From Candidatus Methanoplasma termitum (GTDB taxonomy: Archaea; Thermoplasmatota; Thermoplasmata; Methanomassiliicoccales; Methanomethylophilaceae): a stretch of DNA of 64,000 nt. Shown in pieces: positions 19,395-28,754 of the stretch. Numbering within the stretch: position 1 is the first letter of the stretch; each line of letters opens with the position of its first letter. The DNA lies in assembly GCF_000800805.1 (NCBI RefSeq), contig NZ_CP010070.1:806001-870000 (forward strand), written 5' to 3'. Under the pieces are notes generated by a model. The model ran no database searches, was not told the origin of the DNA, and was given only the letters and a program-made list of their open reading frames with translations. The position numbers were made by a program, and so were the translations under genes.

Positions 19395-19414
19395 ATCGGC
19401 CCAATGGGGCCGAT
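19395..19414. terminator. Bidirectional terminator between top6A and lysS
   Basis: A perfect 8-bp stem (ATCGGCCC / GGGCCGAT, 4-nt loop) is followed by CTGTTTTT on the plus strand and preceded by an A-rich run that gives T on the minus strand. It separates two convergent genes. Confidence 0.7.
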
Positions 19415-19423
19415 CTGTTTTTC

Positions 19424-20980
19424 TCAGGTGTGTCTTACTGCCTGAATGAACCTGTTTATCACGAACTGCTTGTCCATGCTTGCCAAGAACGGACCTACTC
19501 TTGGGCCTGCGGGCTTTCCGATCAACACCATATATATCACTTTGAAAGCCGCTTTAACGCCTGTGGGGGTCTCCTTTCCCGTCTCGGTTATTATCTGGCT
19601 TATCGTATCCGCATCCCAGTTGGCATCGTTAAGCCTTTCCACCAGCTTCTGGAAGAATACTTTATCTCCCATTGTTATTTCTGTCCCGCAAGGGATCGTC
19701 GGATATACGTAGAATTTCACATCGTCAGGTGCGAACCCATTTAGCCAGTACCTTACGCAGTCGACTCGCTTCCTCAGTCTTTCTATATCCTCTTCTTTTG
19801 CTTTGGACATGTCCGTTGTCCTGCCGAGTATGGCCAATACATCCTCAAAAGTACTTGCCATCTGCACGACGCTGACCAAGTGCCTGTACGGGACCTGCAG
19901 GGGCATCTCTGTCGGAACATGGTTATGCTGCGCTATCTCGTATGCCCGTAAGGAATTCTCTCCCACCTCCTTTGATTTGTACCCCTCTGTGAAGAATATC
20001 CTCTCCATCCTGTCATACTCATCGGTCATTTCCACGACCCCGATACCGGGATCGTAATCGATTGATTTATTGGGCTGGATCCTCAGGAAAAGATAATTGA
20101 CAACCTCCGGCGGCATCATGCCGATAGCATCAAGACCAGTAACGGACGAACCCGTCGATTTATGCATCTGGCCGACGCCTTTGAGCTGTACGAATTCATA
20201 TGGTATGGGAAGCGGCGGTTCGATACCGTATATCTCTCTGGCGATCCTTTCGCCGGTATCATATGATCCGCCCGCGGCAGCATGGTCTTTGCCAAATGGT
20301 TCGGCTGATGTCCCGAATATCAACCATTTGGCGGGCCATTCCAGTCTCCACGTCAGCTTTCCGTCGCCTTTGGTTATGTCTGCGATACCGTGGTATCCGC
20401 ATTTGCACTGATACTCCACCGTCGGATAGGAATAGGTCTCGAATATGGGATTGGTGAATTTTCCGCAGTCCTTGCAGACGGGGTTGTACGGGGCATAGTC
20501 CTCTTTCTGCTCTTTCCCGGATACCTCGTGCAGTATCTGGATTATTTCTTTCCTCTTTTTGAAGCATAGATCTATCGCCTGAGCGAATTTACCCTGCTCA
20601 TAAAGCTCGTGCGTCCATATCACCTCGCAGTCGATGTCGAGGGACTCCACCGCATCAAGGAAGTTCTGTATGAAGTGGTGGGCGAAATTGTGATGTTTTC
20701 CGCAAGGGCACGGTATCTGGGATATCGGCTTGTTGACATGCTCCTCATATGATTCGGGCAGGAAGTCGGAACGTTTTTTCAACTGGTCGAATGAATCAAT
20801 AAGATAGATCATGCGTACATTCTCATTCAGTTCCTTTACTGCGCTCCTTATCGACTCCGCAGTAATAGCTTCCCTAAGACTCCCAACATGTATGGTGCCT
20901 GAGGGGCTGATACCCGCCGCTATCAGCGGCTTTTCGCATGTATCAGCGACATCTTTCGCAATAACGTCTGCCCAGTGCAT
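19424..20980 (-). CDS. lysS: Lysyl-tRNA synthetase, class I
   Basis: This is the archaeal class I LysRS of about 518 aa. The HIGH-like motif is SGTIHVGS near residue 30, and the KMSKS-like motif is MHKSTGS near residue 280. Zinc-binding cysteine pairs (CPCG; CKDCG; CKCG) lie between them. I choose the ATG at 20980, giving MHWADVIAKDV, because the upstream 24 codons show no conservation. Class I LysRS is frequent in methanogens and is relevant here because some pyrrolysine users carry it; it does not itself charge tRNA-Pyl. Confidence 0.95.
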   Translation of the reverse strand: MHWADVIAKDVADTCEKPLIAAGISPSGTIHVGSLREAITAESIRSAVKELNENVRMIYLIDSFDQLKKRSDFLPESYEEHVNKPISQIPCPCGKHHNFAHHFIQNFLDAVESLDIDCEVIWTHELYEQGKFAQAIDLCFKKRKEIIQILHEVSGKEQKEDYAPYNPVCKDCGKFTNPIFETYSYPTVEYQCKCGYHGIADITKGDGKLTWRLEWPAKWLIFGTSAEPFGKDHAAAGGSYDTGERIAREIYGIEPPLPIPYEFVQLKGVGQMHKSTGSSVTGLDAIGMMPPEVVNYLFLRIQPNKSIDYDPGIGVVEMTDEYDRMERIFFTEGYKSKEVGENSLRAYEIAQHNHVPTEMPLQVPYRHLVSVVQMASTFEDVLAILGRTTDMSKAKEEDIERLRKRVDCVRYWLNGFAPDDVKFYVYPTIPCGTEITMGDKVFFQKLVERLNDANWDADTISQIITETGKETPTGVKAAFKVIYMVLIGKPAGPRVGPFLASMDKQFVINRFIQAVRHT

Positions 20981-21091
20981 TCTTACCACGCGTGTAACAT
21001 TACAACTATAAAAGAGATTTTCGGTCGTTTGCTGGATATTTCTGCCTGTCACCTCGGTAGGTTTTTATATTGATGCTTAATTCCTTTACTT

Positions 21092-21256
21092 ATGGCAAAA
21101 GAGAAGAACAGCGGATTCTCATCATCAGCGGGGCTGATGAGGTACTTTGACGTGGAAGACGACAGAGGCCTCAAGATCAACCCGAGACTGGTCATCGGTG
21201 CCGCTATCGCTTTTACAGTTCTGATCTTGCTGTTGCCGGTATTCATCCCGATGTAA
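21092..21256 (+). CDS. secG: Preprotein translocase subunit Sec61-beta (SecG)
   Basis: This 54-aa tail-anchored membrane protein is the beta subunit of the archaeal SecYE-beta translocon. The soluble N terminus has the diagnostic SSAGLMRYFD motif and NPRLVIG, followed by one C-terminal transmembrane helix. A TATA box (TTTTTATAT, 21062-21070) about 25 bp upstream of the ATG predicts a leaderless transcript. The divergent neighbour is lysS; the convergent one is a cation antiporter. Confidence 0.95.
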   Translation: MAKEKNSGFSSSAGLMRYFDVEDDRGLKINPRLVIGAAIAFTVLILLLPVFIPM

Positions 21257-21292
21257 GTTCATATCTTCTTCACCAGTTTAGACGTCTGCACA

Positions 21293-22561
21293 TCATGATG
21301 CGTCGACCCGGGTTGACCCATACTCTTTTCTGATCGCCCATGCCAGAAGCGGCGGGGCTATTATCGTCGTTGATACCGCCATCACTATTACCGCACCGTA
21401 GATCTCGGAAGACATCACCCCGGATGCCAATCCGATCGATGCCACGATCATCCCTACCTCGCCGCGGGGTACCATCCCCATCCCGATAATGTTCCTTGAA
21501 CCCTTGGATATGGTTCTGTCCCCCACCCTTGCACCTATGCTGCAGCCGATATACTTTGTTGCTATGGCAAGGAGTATTATCACAACAGCCAGGATTATCA
21601 CGGGCCCGTTGTCCAGACTTCCAAGGTTCACTTGCATACCCACATTTAGGAAGAAGAAGGAGATGAAAAGGGCTGTTATCGGTTCCATCTTCTCCTTAAG
21701 GTTCCACTCGTCCGCTTTGTCTGCCAGAAGCATGCCGCCGAAGAATGCACCGACTATCGCTGCGAGCCCGATCAGATCCGAAAGCCACGACAGGCCCAGG
21801 CAGACCACTATCGCGATGATGAGCATGCTCGTACCGGGACCGCTGCTTCTTTTTTTAACGGCAGGGCTCTTTTCCTTTCTTTCGTTGAAATATTTCGACA
21901 GCCGGGGAACACCCCATAGCGCGGCCGCTATCGCAAGAAGAACAAAGAGGATCGCCTCAATGGTTGTAAGCGCGATATCGAACGCTGCCGATTCGCCTGT
22001 CGCGGTCATTCCCACAACTATGGCAAGGACCACCATTCCCTGAACATCATCGATCACCGCAGCGCCGATGATTATCCTTGCTTCCTTGGTATCGACCAGA
22101 TTCATATCTTTTATCACGCGGGCGGTAACGCTGACGCTTGTCGCAACGAGCGCCGCTCCCAGGAACAATGCGTGCGTGAGGTTCCCGTCGTATATTTGTA
22201 TCAATGCGAACCCCGCCACAAACGGGATTATCACACCCATCGTCGCCACAAGTGTAGCGGCCTTACCGACAGACAGCAACCCCCTTACCTTTGTCTCCAG
22301 ACCTATCGAGAACAGAAGGAATATCACTCCAAGCTCTGCAAAGAGTTTCACGACCTCATAATTCTGGTTCGAATCGTTCCCTATCTCTACGCTCAGCATC
22401 CCGAGGAAGGACCATTCGCCGAATATCAGGTTGGCGATGATTATCCCCACTATTATCTCGCCTATGAGCCCGGGTACGCCGAAGCGATCGAAAACATAGG
22501 AGCCTATACGGGCCAGGACTATCAGCACCACTAACATTATGAGTATAGAGCCGAAGTCCAT
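21293..22561 (-). CDS. CPA2-family cation:proton antiporter
   Basis: This membrane protein of 422 aa has about 12 helices and belongs to the NapA/KefB branch of monovalent cation/proton antiporters. The paired Asp motif IDDVQGM in the middle of the protein is the ion-binding site of electrogenic members. The N-terminal GVPGLIGEIIVGII and FLLFSIGLET segments are family hallmarks. No C-terminal TrkA-N domain is attached. It probably exports Na+ or K+, but the ion cannot be read from the sequence. Confidence 0.88.
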   Translation of the reverse strand: MDFGSILIMLVVLIVLARIGSYVFDRFGVPGLIGEIIVGIIIANLIFGEWSFLGMLSVEIGNDSNQNYEVVKLFAELGVIFLLFSIGLETKVRGLLSVGKAATLVATMGVIIPFVAGFALIQIYDGNLTHALFLGAALVATSVSVTARVIKDMNLVDTKEARIIIGAAVIDDVQGMVVLAIVVGMTATGESAAFDIALTTIEAILFVLLAIAAALWGVPRLSKYFNERKEKSPAVKKRSSGPGTSMLIIAIVVCLGLSWLSDLIGLAAIVGAFFGGMLLADKADEWNLKEKMEPITALFISFFFLNVGMQVNLGSLDNGPVIILAVVIILLAIATKYIGCSIGARVGDRTISKGSRNIIGMGMVPRGEVGMIVASIGLASGVMSSEIYGAVIVMAVSTTIIAPPLLAWAIRKEYGSTRVDAS

Positions 22562-22630
22562 GGGAGATGATGTTGTTCATCATTTATAATATTGGCATAG
22601 AAAAATCATGGAAATGGTTTGGGTGGGGGT

Positions 22631-23959
22631 TTATTTGAATTTGAATTTGAATGGCGTAGTCTTGGTTACGTTGGTCAGGGATGTGTCCGAACCAGAAGCT
22701 GCCTGCGCTGCGACAGATGATGTCACAGTGGGTGCACTCTTGAAGGCGCAGTCATATGCCTCAAGGCCATCATCCGGGATGACCATTATACAATCCGCAG
22801 ACATATCGGACATCAGTTCATCGCATATGCACAGGCCGGGGATGGTTATCTTCAGCATCTCTATCTCATCGGCTATCGCAATGATCGTGGGGCCTGTCAC
22901 TGTCTCTGAATTCTTTTCCGCAACGGCACAGGGCACTGCTTCCGTTACGTTGATAACCCCTTTTGTCTTATGAACAACAGGGATCTGTTCTGCGATCGGA
23001 AGTGCGGCTTCCGCAGGTTTTGACCCGGAAGTTGCGGCCGTCTGTGCGGCTGTGGATTTACCGTTGAAAGACGACAGCTCTTCTGTCGCACCGACGTTCA
23101 TCTTTGCAACATCTGTCGGCCTCTTGCCTTCGACATGCAATCCTGCGGGAACCTCGGCTGTGTGAACTTTTTTGATCACAACCTTTTCAACATATATCGG
23201 CTCTTCTTTGATAGGCACCTTTTTCTCTTCTGTTTTTGTCGTTTCTTCTGCTGCGGTCGTGTCCTCCACTTCATAATCGGAGGGCTCCGCATACCCGATG
23301 ATCGTTTCTTTCATCATTATGGGCGCCGCGGCATCTGCCGAAGTAAATGCCATATCAGCCTGTTTCTTCACAAAGACCTGCTCTTCAAGGACCGGATCAA
23401 CAACCTCTCTGCAAGAGAGGGGAGAGTATAGCTCTGCCTCTTCCAGTTCCTTTTCGAACGAATCATTCTTCTTGATTATTATCTGGAAGTCGATCTCTTC
23501 ATAGACCGGCCTTCTTTTTGCATTGTTGAAGATGTCTGCCGGCTGAGTATAATCCATCGGTTCCGGTTCGGGCTCGGACCTCACCGGTACCGTGAATGAA
23601 TCCGCGCGTTTGCTGCCGCTGACGAAACTGCCTCCGGCCATTCTGACCATTTTAGGCTCATCATCGTCAAAGAACGCTGTATCCGGCTGGATCGTTATGT
23701 AAACATCCTGTTTTTCAGGAGTATTGTACACATAATATCCTTCTCTATTCAGCTGTTTGACCGCTTCGGACCTTATCGTCTCCTGCGGCCTTGCCGTTCT
23801 TCCGGGCGCTACTGCCGTCTCGTTGGACGCAGTGAAACCCGGGTGTCTTTGTTTCACTTCCGCTTGCATAGCGGGCTTGATTGTTTGTTGACCAAGCATC
23901 CGCTTCAAAAAGCTCCTCTGCGAGCTTACGCTGTCATTATTGCCTGAGTTACCACCCAT
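22631..23959 (-). CDS. Large intrinsically disordered protein, unknown
   Basis: I do not recognise this 442-aa protein. It has no signal peptide or transmembrane helix. The composition is low-complexity: rich in Glu, Lys, Thr, Ala, Pro and Val, with blocks such as EPEPEPMD and EETTKTEEKK. Three cysteines (CICDE..., DCIMV, YDCAF) cluster near the C terminus. It ends in an alternating PFKFKFK tail. The start is clear (ATG at 23959). It lies alone between the antiporter and nikR. It could be a scaffold or a cell-envelope-associated filament; no evidence selects one. Confidence 0.6.
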   Translation of the reverse strand: MGGNSGNNDSVSSQRSFLKRMLGQQTIKPAMQAEVKQRHPGFTASNETAVAPGRTARPQETIRSEAVKQLNREGYYVYNTPEKQDVYITIQPDTAFFDDDEPKMVRMAGGSFVSGSKRADSFTVPVRSEPEPEPMDYTQPADIFNNAKRRPVYEEIDFQIIIKKNDSFEKELEEAELYSPLSCREVVDPVLEEQVFVKKQADMAFTSADAAAPIMMKETIIGYAEPSDYEVEDTTAAEETTKTEEKKVPIKEEPIYVEKVVIKKVHTAEVPAGLHVEGKRPTDVAKMNVGATEELSSFNGKSTAAQTAATSGSKPAEAALPIAEQIPVVHKTKGVINVTEAVPCAVAEKNSETVTGPTIIAIADEIEMLKITIPGLCICDELMSDMSADCIMVIPDDGLEAYDCAFKSAPTVTSSVAAQAASGSDTSLTNVTKTTPFKFKFK

Positions 23960-24020
23960 GCTACCATCCCATCCGAGGAAAGGGTATGAAGTATAGATAT
24001 TAAAAAGTTATAGTTGCACC

Positions 24021-24404
24021 TTAACTCTTTACGAAGGTAACATAGTCTGCTTTCCCGATAGAATGTATTTCTTTGAGCATTGAGGACAGTTTTTTAGCTT
24101 CGCTTGAGATGACCATTACTTCCAGACATTTTTGATCCTTTAGGTGTGAGTGAAGCTGCGTTCTTATCTCATTTTGATGTTTTGCTTGGATCATATTCAT
24201 CCAAGGATCGCTGTGATCTTTTTTTACGACTATCAATACGCCCTCGATGGTCCCCTCCATGTCCTCCATCGTCTGCGCTTCCGCTTTTGCGGCGTTTATC
24301 GCTCTCCTCACGGCTTCGCTTCTTCCCTTCAAACCGAATATCGATTGGATCTCGTCCAACTCCTTTGCGCTCTCTTCGCTCAGAGAAATGCTTACGATCA
24401 CCAT
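24021..24404 (-). CDS. nikR: Nickel-responsive transcriptional regulator NikR
   Basis: This 127-aa regulator has an N-terminal ribbon-helix-helix DNA-binding domain (VSISLSEESAKELDEI) and a C-terminal ACT-like nickel-binding domain. The four nickel ligands of E. coli NikR have counterparts: His76, His85, His87 and Cys93 (in KHQNEI and HSHLKDQKC). With nickel bound it would repress uptake genes. It is divergent from a ZIP transporter and lies 4.4 kb from larBCE and 15 kb from the F430 operon, so it is the natural candidate regulator of the nickel genes here. Confidence 0.93.
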   Translation of the reverse strand: MVIVSISLSEESAKELDEIQSIFGLKGRSEAVRRAINAAKAEAQTMEDMEGTIEGVLIVVKKDHSDPWMNMIQAKHQNEIRTQLHSHLKDQKCLEVMVISSEAKKLSSMLKEIHSIGKADYVTFVKS

Positions 24405-24413
24405 CTCTTCACC

Positions 24414-24475
24414 TTGTTAACAAATCGGTGATTAGTAATACAAAGTTAATAACATTATCATAATCTTTTAATAAC
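24414..24475. promoter_or_regulatory. Divergent promoter of nikR and ZIP transporter with repeats
   Basis: The 92-bp spacer holds a perfect 10-bp palindrome TTGTTAACAA (24414-24423) just before nikR. It also holds two direct copies of TTAATAAC (24446-24453 and 24468-24475) 22 bp apart, two helical turns. These are plausible operator elements. The binding protein (NikR or another) is inference. Confidence 0.45.
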
Positions 24476-24496
24476 TATCTTTTATTTTTGTTATTG

Positions 24497-25276
24497 ATGG
24501 ATACTATCGTCGAGTTCCTTGTCTTTGTGGCTGTGATACTTATTGTATCATTTGTCGGTGCATATCTGCCGATGACCACCCGGGCAACCGACAAACAGAT
24601 GCATCTGATGATCGCATTCAGTACGGGGGTCTTCCTCGGGATACTATTCCTCATACTATTTCCGGAAGCGGTCCGAGAGAGCGACGCTTACGGCATCGAC
24701 ATAATGACGGTGATGTACGTAGCGCTTGCGGGTTTCCTTTTAATGTTCACTGTTGACTTCTTGATGAAACACTACAAAAAAGCGGAATGCGACTGCGATG
24801 ACTGCTTGGATCACCACTCTCACAGCGTCACATCTCTGTCCGCCTTTTTCGGCCTGTCGATACATGCCGCACTTGACGGTCTCGCTCTTGCGACCGCATT
24901 CACATTGGATGCGTCGGTCGGAGTAGTGATACTGCTTGCCCTGAGCATACACAAGGCAGCGGAGGTGTTCTCACTTTCATCCACTTTCCTGCTTGCGGGG
25001 GGAAGAAAGAGATCCATGACATACATGACGGTATTCTGCCTGATCACGCCAATTGCGGCGCTGGTATCGTATCTGCTGCTCGGAGGTGCCGAGAGCAACA
25101 TAACCGGTCCGGCCTTTGCATTCTCGGCAGGAGTGTTCATGTTCGTAACAATGCTGCACATGATACCTGAAGCATTCCACAGAAAAGACATCAAGATAAG
25201 TTCGCTTTTGCTTATGCTGATCGGTCTGTTGATAATTTTGTGCGTCGTAATTCTAATGGGTAATTCGGGGCTTTGA
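24497..25276 (+). CDS. ZIP-family metal transporter
   Basis: This is a divalent metal permease of 259 aa with about eight helices. The two conserved metal-binding helices read SIHAALDGLALATAF and SIHKAAEVFSL. A Cys/His-rich loop (CDCDDCLDHHSHS) between helices 3 and 4 is the usual cytoplasmic metal-binding loop. The ATG at 24497 is preferred over a weak in-frame codon three codons earlier. ZIP proteins usually carry Zn or Fe, and some carry Ni; divergence from nikR makes nickel possible but unproven. Confidence 0.88.
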   Translation: MDTIVEFLVFVAVILIVSFVGAYLPMTTRATDKQMHLMIAFSTGVFLGILFLILFPEAVRESDAYGIDIMTVMYVALAGFLLMFTVDFLMKHYKKAECDCDDCLDHHSHSVTSLSAFFGLSIHAALDGLALATAFTLDASVGVVILLALSIHKAAEVFSLSSTFLLAGGRKRSMTYMTVFCLITPIAALVSYLLLGGAESNITGPAFAFSAGVFMFVTMLHMIPEAFHRKDIKISSLLLMLIGLLIILCVVILMGNSGL

Positions 25277-25347
25277 GGTAAAATGTTCGACAATTGACGG
25301 ATATGGTTGTGTACAGCTTTATATATTATGATAAATTTTTGCCGATT

Positions 25348-25920
25348 ATGGCTGATAATGAATCACCATCAATAAGAAAAATCGCCAACCCCGCAGGCCT
25401 AGGTCTGCTTGGTTTCGGAATGACAACTGTATTGCTATCTTTCCACAACCTTGGTCTATACTCAGTGGACTCGATGATCGTCTCCATGGGAATATTCTAC
25501 GGTGGAATAGCTCAAGTGATAGCAGGAATACTGGAATACAAGAACGGTAACACCTTCGGAACTGTGGCATTCACCTCATACGGTCTGTTCTGGCTGACAT
25601 TCGTGGGAGTCAACACCGCAGGCCTGACCGGGCTGACTGCCGGGAATCCATCTTCTCTAGGCTTGTTCTTTGCGATCTGGGGAGTCCTTACGCTGTTCCT
25701 ATTCATAGGAACTCTGAAGGGAACCCGCGCACTGCAGGTGGTCTTCCTAACGCTGACCATACTGTTCTTCGTAGTCGCGATCAGATTCGGCACCCAGAAC
25801 GCCGATGTTGCCTACGTTGCAGGTGTCATAGGGATAATCTGCGGCGGAAGTGCAATGTACACGGCATTCGGTGAGGTTCTGAACGAGCAGCACGGGAAGA
25901 CGATTTTGCCTTTGGGATGA
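25348..25920 (+). CDS. Acetate/succinate transporter family protein (GPR1/FUN34/YaaH)
   Basis: This membrane protein of 190 aa has six helices of the AceTr family. The N-terminal signature NPAGLGLLGFGMT and the FYGGIAQVIAGILEYKNGNTFG stretch are diagnostic. Family members move acetate or other small carboxylates, or ammonium, by proton symport or as channels. The ATG at 25348 follows a TATA box (TTTATATATTA, 25318-25328) at leaderless spacing. A poly-T run (25933-25940) just after the stop may terminate it. Confidence 0.88.
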   Translation: MADNESPSIRKIANPAGLGLLGFGMTTVLLSFHNLGLYSVDSMIVSMGIFYGGIAQVIAGILEYKNGNTFGTVAFTSYGLFWLTFVGVNTAGLTGLTAGNPSSLGLFFAIWGVLTLFLFIGTLKGTRALQVVFLTLTILFFVVAIRFGTQNADVAYVAGVIGIICGGSAMYTAFGEVLNEQHGKTILPLG

Positions 25921-25932
25921 TTCCAAAGCAAA

Positions 25933-25940
25933 CTTTTTTT
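25933..25940 (+). terminator. Poly-T terminator after acetate transporter gene
   Basis: A C followed by seven T residues lies just after the TGA of the transporter gene in the convergent spacer with larE. Oligo-T tracts are typical archaeal terminators. Confidence 0.4.
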
Positions 25941-25966
25941 AAAACCCTTTGAACTTTTTCCTGATC

Positions 25967-26773
25967 TCAGAGGTTTTCATTCATGCTTCCTGTACGATAC
26001 CCCAAAACGTCCAGAGATACATAAGTGAACCCAATATCTTTGAATTTGGCATGGATCTTTCTTCTGTTCGCTTCGACGGACATCAATTTGAAGCCTTCTG
26101 CATCGGTCTCTATCCTGGCAAGGTCGCTGTGATACCGCACCCTTACCTGACTGAACCCCATTTCGATCAAAAATTGCTCCGCCCTGTCCACCATTTCCAA
26201 ACGCTGTTTGTCGATCTTCGTGCCGTATGGGAACCTTGTGTAAAGGCAGGCAAAGGGCTGTTTGTTCCAAGTAGGCAGTCCGAGACCCTTAGACAGTTCG
26301 CGGATCTCCTGTTTATTCAATCCGACATCGCACAGCGGACTTCTCACACCCAGCTCGGCAACGGCTTGCCTGCCGGGACGATAATCCCCGACATCATCCG
26401 CATTGGAACCGTCCAAAACGTTAGCCGTGTCGTATTCCTTTGCGACGGCAAGGATCTTTGTAAAGATCTCTCTTTTACATAAGTAGCATCGGTTGACCGG
26501 GTTCTCAGAGAAACCTTCTATGTCCAATTCTTCGGTGTCGCATGTTATGTGCGTGATGTTCTCTTTTTTGCAAAAGGCGGAGCATTCCTCCGATTCACGT
26601 TTGGGGAAAGAGTATGAATGCGCCGTGACGGCGATGACATTGTCCCCAAGAACATCATGAGCGACCTTCAGAAGAAATGTGGAGTCCACACCGCCGGAGA
26701 ACGCCACCGCCGCACTTCCCATCTCTTTCAGAGAAGTTTTCAAGCGCCTGTACTTTTCTTCTGCGGCGGTCAT
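25967..26773 (-). CDS. larE: LarE, sacrificial sulfur transferase for the nickel-pincer cofactor
   Basis: LarE adds two sulfurs to pyridinium-3,5-dicarboxylate mononucleotide, in characterised enzymes by giving up its own cysteine sulfur. The PP-loop ATP site SGGVDS, the CYLC and GSNADD segments, and the conserved Cys in KQPFACLYTRFPYG (equivalent to the sacrificial Cys176 of Lactiplantibacillus) are all present. Length is 268 aa. It is the last gene of larB-larC-larE and overlaps larC by 4 bp. Retention of the Cys suggests the sacrificial mechanism rather than the [4Fe-4S] version. Confidence 0.93.
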   Translation of the reverse strand: MTAAEEKYRRLKTSLKEMGSAAVAFSGGVDSTFLLKVAHDVLGDNVIAVTAHSYSFPKRESEECSAFCKKENITHITCDTEELDIEGFSENPVNRCYLCKREIFTKILAVAKEYDTANVLDGSNADDVGDYRPGRQAVAELGVRSPLCDVGLNKQEIRELSKGLGLPTWNKQPFACLYTRFPYGTKIDKQRLEMVDRAEQFLIEMGFSQVRVRYHSDLARIETDAEGFKLMSVEANRRKIHAKFKDIGFTYVSLDVLGYRTGSMNENL

Positions 26774-27984
26774 TCGGCATCCCTTTTATCATTCAGGTGC
26801 AGCCATATCCTGCGTTCCGTTTCCTGTATGGACAGGCCATGCTTATCGGCAATAGATGCTACATCCTCATATTCCAGCTTGGACCTCTTTACGCCGTACC
26901 CTTCGCCGGTCTTAACTCTCACATCTCCGAGAGGTGTACTGTATGTTTTGATATTCCTTTCCAAAACATAACGGTCGAGAACACTCTTTCTGACACCGAA
27001 TGTGTTCGTATGCCTCAGCATAAGAGCTGCGAAATGCTCCGCTTCGTCTTCACTGCAGATGCAGGAGATCATAGTTCCCAAGCGGCCTTTTTTCATCATT
27101 ATGGGTGTAGAAAAAACATCTTTAGCGCCTGCTTCTGTGATCTTTTGAACGGCGTAACTCAAAGCCTCGGCGGTCATATCGTCTATATTACAGGATAATT
27201 CAGCAACGCGCTCATTTGGACCGTTCTCTGAATTGCCGGCATCGCCCATGAATATGCGGAGACAGTTAGCTGTTTCGAAATCCTTCTTCCCCATACCGCA
27301 GCCGATCTTCCGAACGGTCATCTTCGGCATCGGTCCGAACTCATCTGCAAAATGTGCCAGCAGAGCCGCACCGGTGGGAGTGCACAATTCTCCGTTTATG
27401 TTCCCTCCATATATGGGGATGTTCCGCAAAAGGTGAGCGGTCGCCGGGGCAGGTACCGGCATTACGCCGTGAGAACAGCGGACGGTTCCGCTTCCGACGT
27501 TTATCGATGAGACGATCACTCTGTCCGGAGAAAGTTCTTCCATTAACAGGCAGACACCGACGATATCTGCGACGGCATCCATGTTGCCGACCTCGTGGAA
27601 GTGTATTTTATTGACGGGGCATCCGTGTACTTTGGATTCCGCTTCCGCGATGCTGCTGTATATCTCAAGTGCTTGTTGTTTTACCTTTTTTGATATGGGG
27701 AGACCTACTAAGATATCCTCGATGTCACGCATCGTGGTATGAGAATGATGATGGTGTGCCGGCCCGTCATCGGTCTCTTCCGTCCTTCCGTGGACAAAGA
27801 CCGAAATATGTGTTCCGTTGATCCCGCATTTGGATACTGACCTCACATCCAAATGAACGCCTTCCAATCCCAAACTGTTCATTCTGTCGATGAATGCGTC
27901 TTTTTCCGGCAACAGCTCCAGCAATGCGGACATCAACATATCTCCCGCCGCGCCCATGTTGCATTCTATGTAGAGTATTTTCAT
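26770..27984 (-). CDS. larC: LarC, nickel insertion enzyme for the pincer cofactor
   Basis: LarC is the CTP-dependent cyclometallase that inserts nickel into the dithiolated pyridinium nucleotide, completing the nickel-pincer nucleotide (NPN). The N terminus reads YIECNMGAAGDM; KIHFHEVGNMDAV and a His-rich insert (AHHHHSH) follow. It is one continuous 404-aa frame, unlike the frameshifted larC1/larC2 of Lactiplantibacillus. The ATG overlaps the larB stop by one base. Confidence 0.93.
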   Translation of the reverse strand: MKILYIECNMGAAGDMLMSALLELLPEKDAFIDRMNSLGLEGVHLDVRSVSKCGINGTHISVFVHGRTEETDDGPAHHHHSHTTMRDIEDILVGLPISKKVKQQALEIYSSIAEAESKVHGCPVNKIHFHEVGNMDAVADIVGVCLLMEELSPDRVIVSSINVGSGTVRCSHGVMPVPAPATAHLLRNIPIYGGNINGELCTPTGAALLAHFADEFGPMPKMTVRKIGCGMGKKDFETANCLRIFMGDAGNSENGPNERVAELSCNIDDMTAEALSYAVQKITEAGAKDVFSTPIMMKKGRLGTMISCICSEDEAEHFAALMLRHTNTFGVRKSVLDRYVLERNIKTYSTPLGDVRVKTGEGYGVKRSKLEYEDVASIADKHGLSIQETERRIWLHLNDKRDAE

Positions 27985-28754
27985 TATACTCCCTTCATCC
28001 TGTTGATACGGCTGGCCACAACGCCGGCGCCGAACCCGTTGTCAATGTTCACCACAGAGATGCCGACCGCACAGGAGTTCAGCATCGTAAGCAACGCCGA
28101 TAATCCCTCAAAATTCGCACCGTAGCCGACGCTGGTCGGAACTGCTATTATGGGGCAGCTTGCGATCCCCCCGACCACGCTGGGAAGTGCTCCTTCCATG
28201 CCGGCCACTGCTATTATGACCCTGGCCTCGATGATGACGTCCAATCTTGCAAGGAGGCGATGAAGTCCCGCCACGCCGACATCGTATATGCGCGTTACTT
28301 TATTACCCAGGATCTCGGCGGTCAATGCCGCTTCTTCACACACCGCCATATCGCTTGTTCCGGCGCTTACAATAACGATATTCCCCACTTGCTGACGTTT
28401 TTCACCGGGCAAAGCAATACCCAGCTGAGGGATGACGTGATAATCCATTGGGATATTTTGCTCTGCGATGAAATCCGCTGTTGTCTGAGAGATCCTTGTG
28501 ACAATGACATTCCTTGCGCCGTTCTTGCGCATATCCGATAGTATGCCGGCTATCTGTTCCGGCGTTTTGTTCTTGCCGTAGATGGTCTCGCACATACCCT
28601 GCCTCAAAGAACGGTGATAATCCACTTTTGCATAATCCAGATCTGAAAATGGCTCAGCCCGAAGTTTTTCAATGACCTGTTCGGGCGTTAACTTCCCGGA
28701 TTTCACTGAACGCAGCAAATTCAGAATATCTTCCTGTTCTGTTGATTTTTCCAT
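27984..28754 (-). CDS. larB: LarB, NaAD carboxylase/hydrolase of the nickel-pincer pathway
   Basis: LarB carboxylates nicotinic acid adenine dinucleotide and splits it to make the first NPN intermediate. The C-terminal PurE-like half shows VSAGTSD, VAGMEGALPSVVGG and VPTSVGYGA, diagnostic for LarB. I choose the ATG at 28754 (MEKSTEQEDIL, 256 aa), which has GGGAG upstream; the 47-codon upstream extension looks non-coding. It leads larBCE and is divergent from an ABC importer across a 186-bp spacer. No larA is in the window, so the enzyme that uses the cofactor is elsewhere. Confidence 0.93.
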   Translation of the reverse strand: MEKSTEQEDILNLLRSVKSGKLTPEQVIEKLRAEPFSDLDYAKVDYHRSLRQGMCETIYGKNKTPEQIAGILSDMRKNGARNVIVTRISQTTADFIAEQNIPMDYHVIPQLGIALPGEKRQQVGNIVIVSAGTSDMAVCEEAALTAEILGNKVTRIYDVGVAGLHRLLARLDVIIEARVIIAVAGMEGALPSVVGGIASCPIIAVPTSVGYGANFEGLSALLTMLNSCAVGISVVNIDNGFGAGVVASRINRMKGV

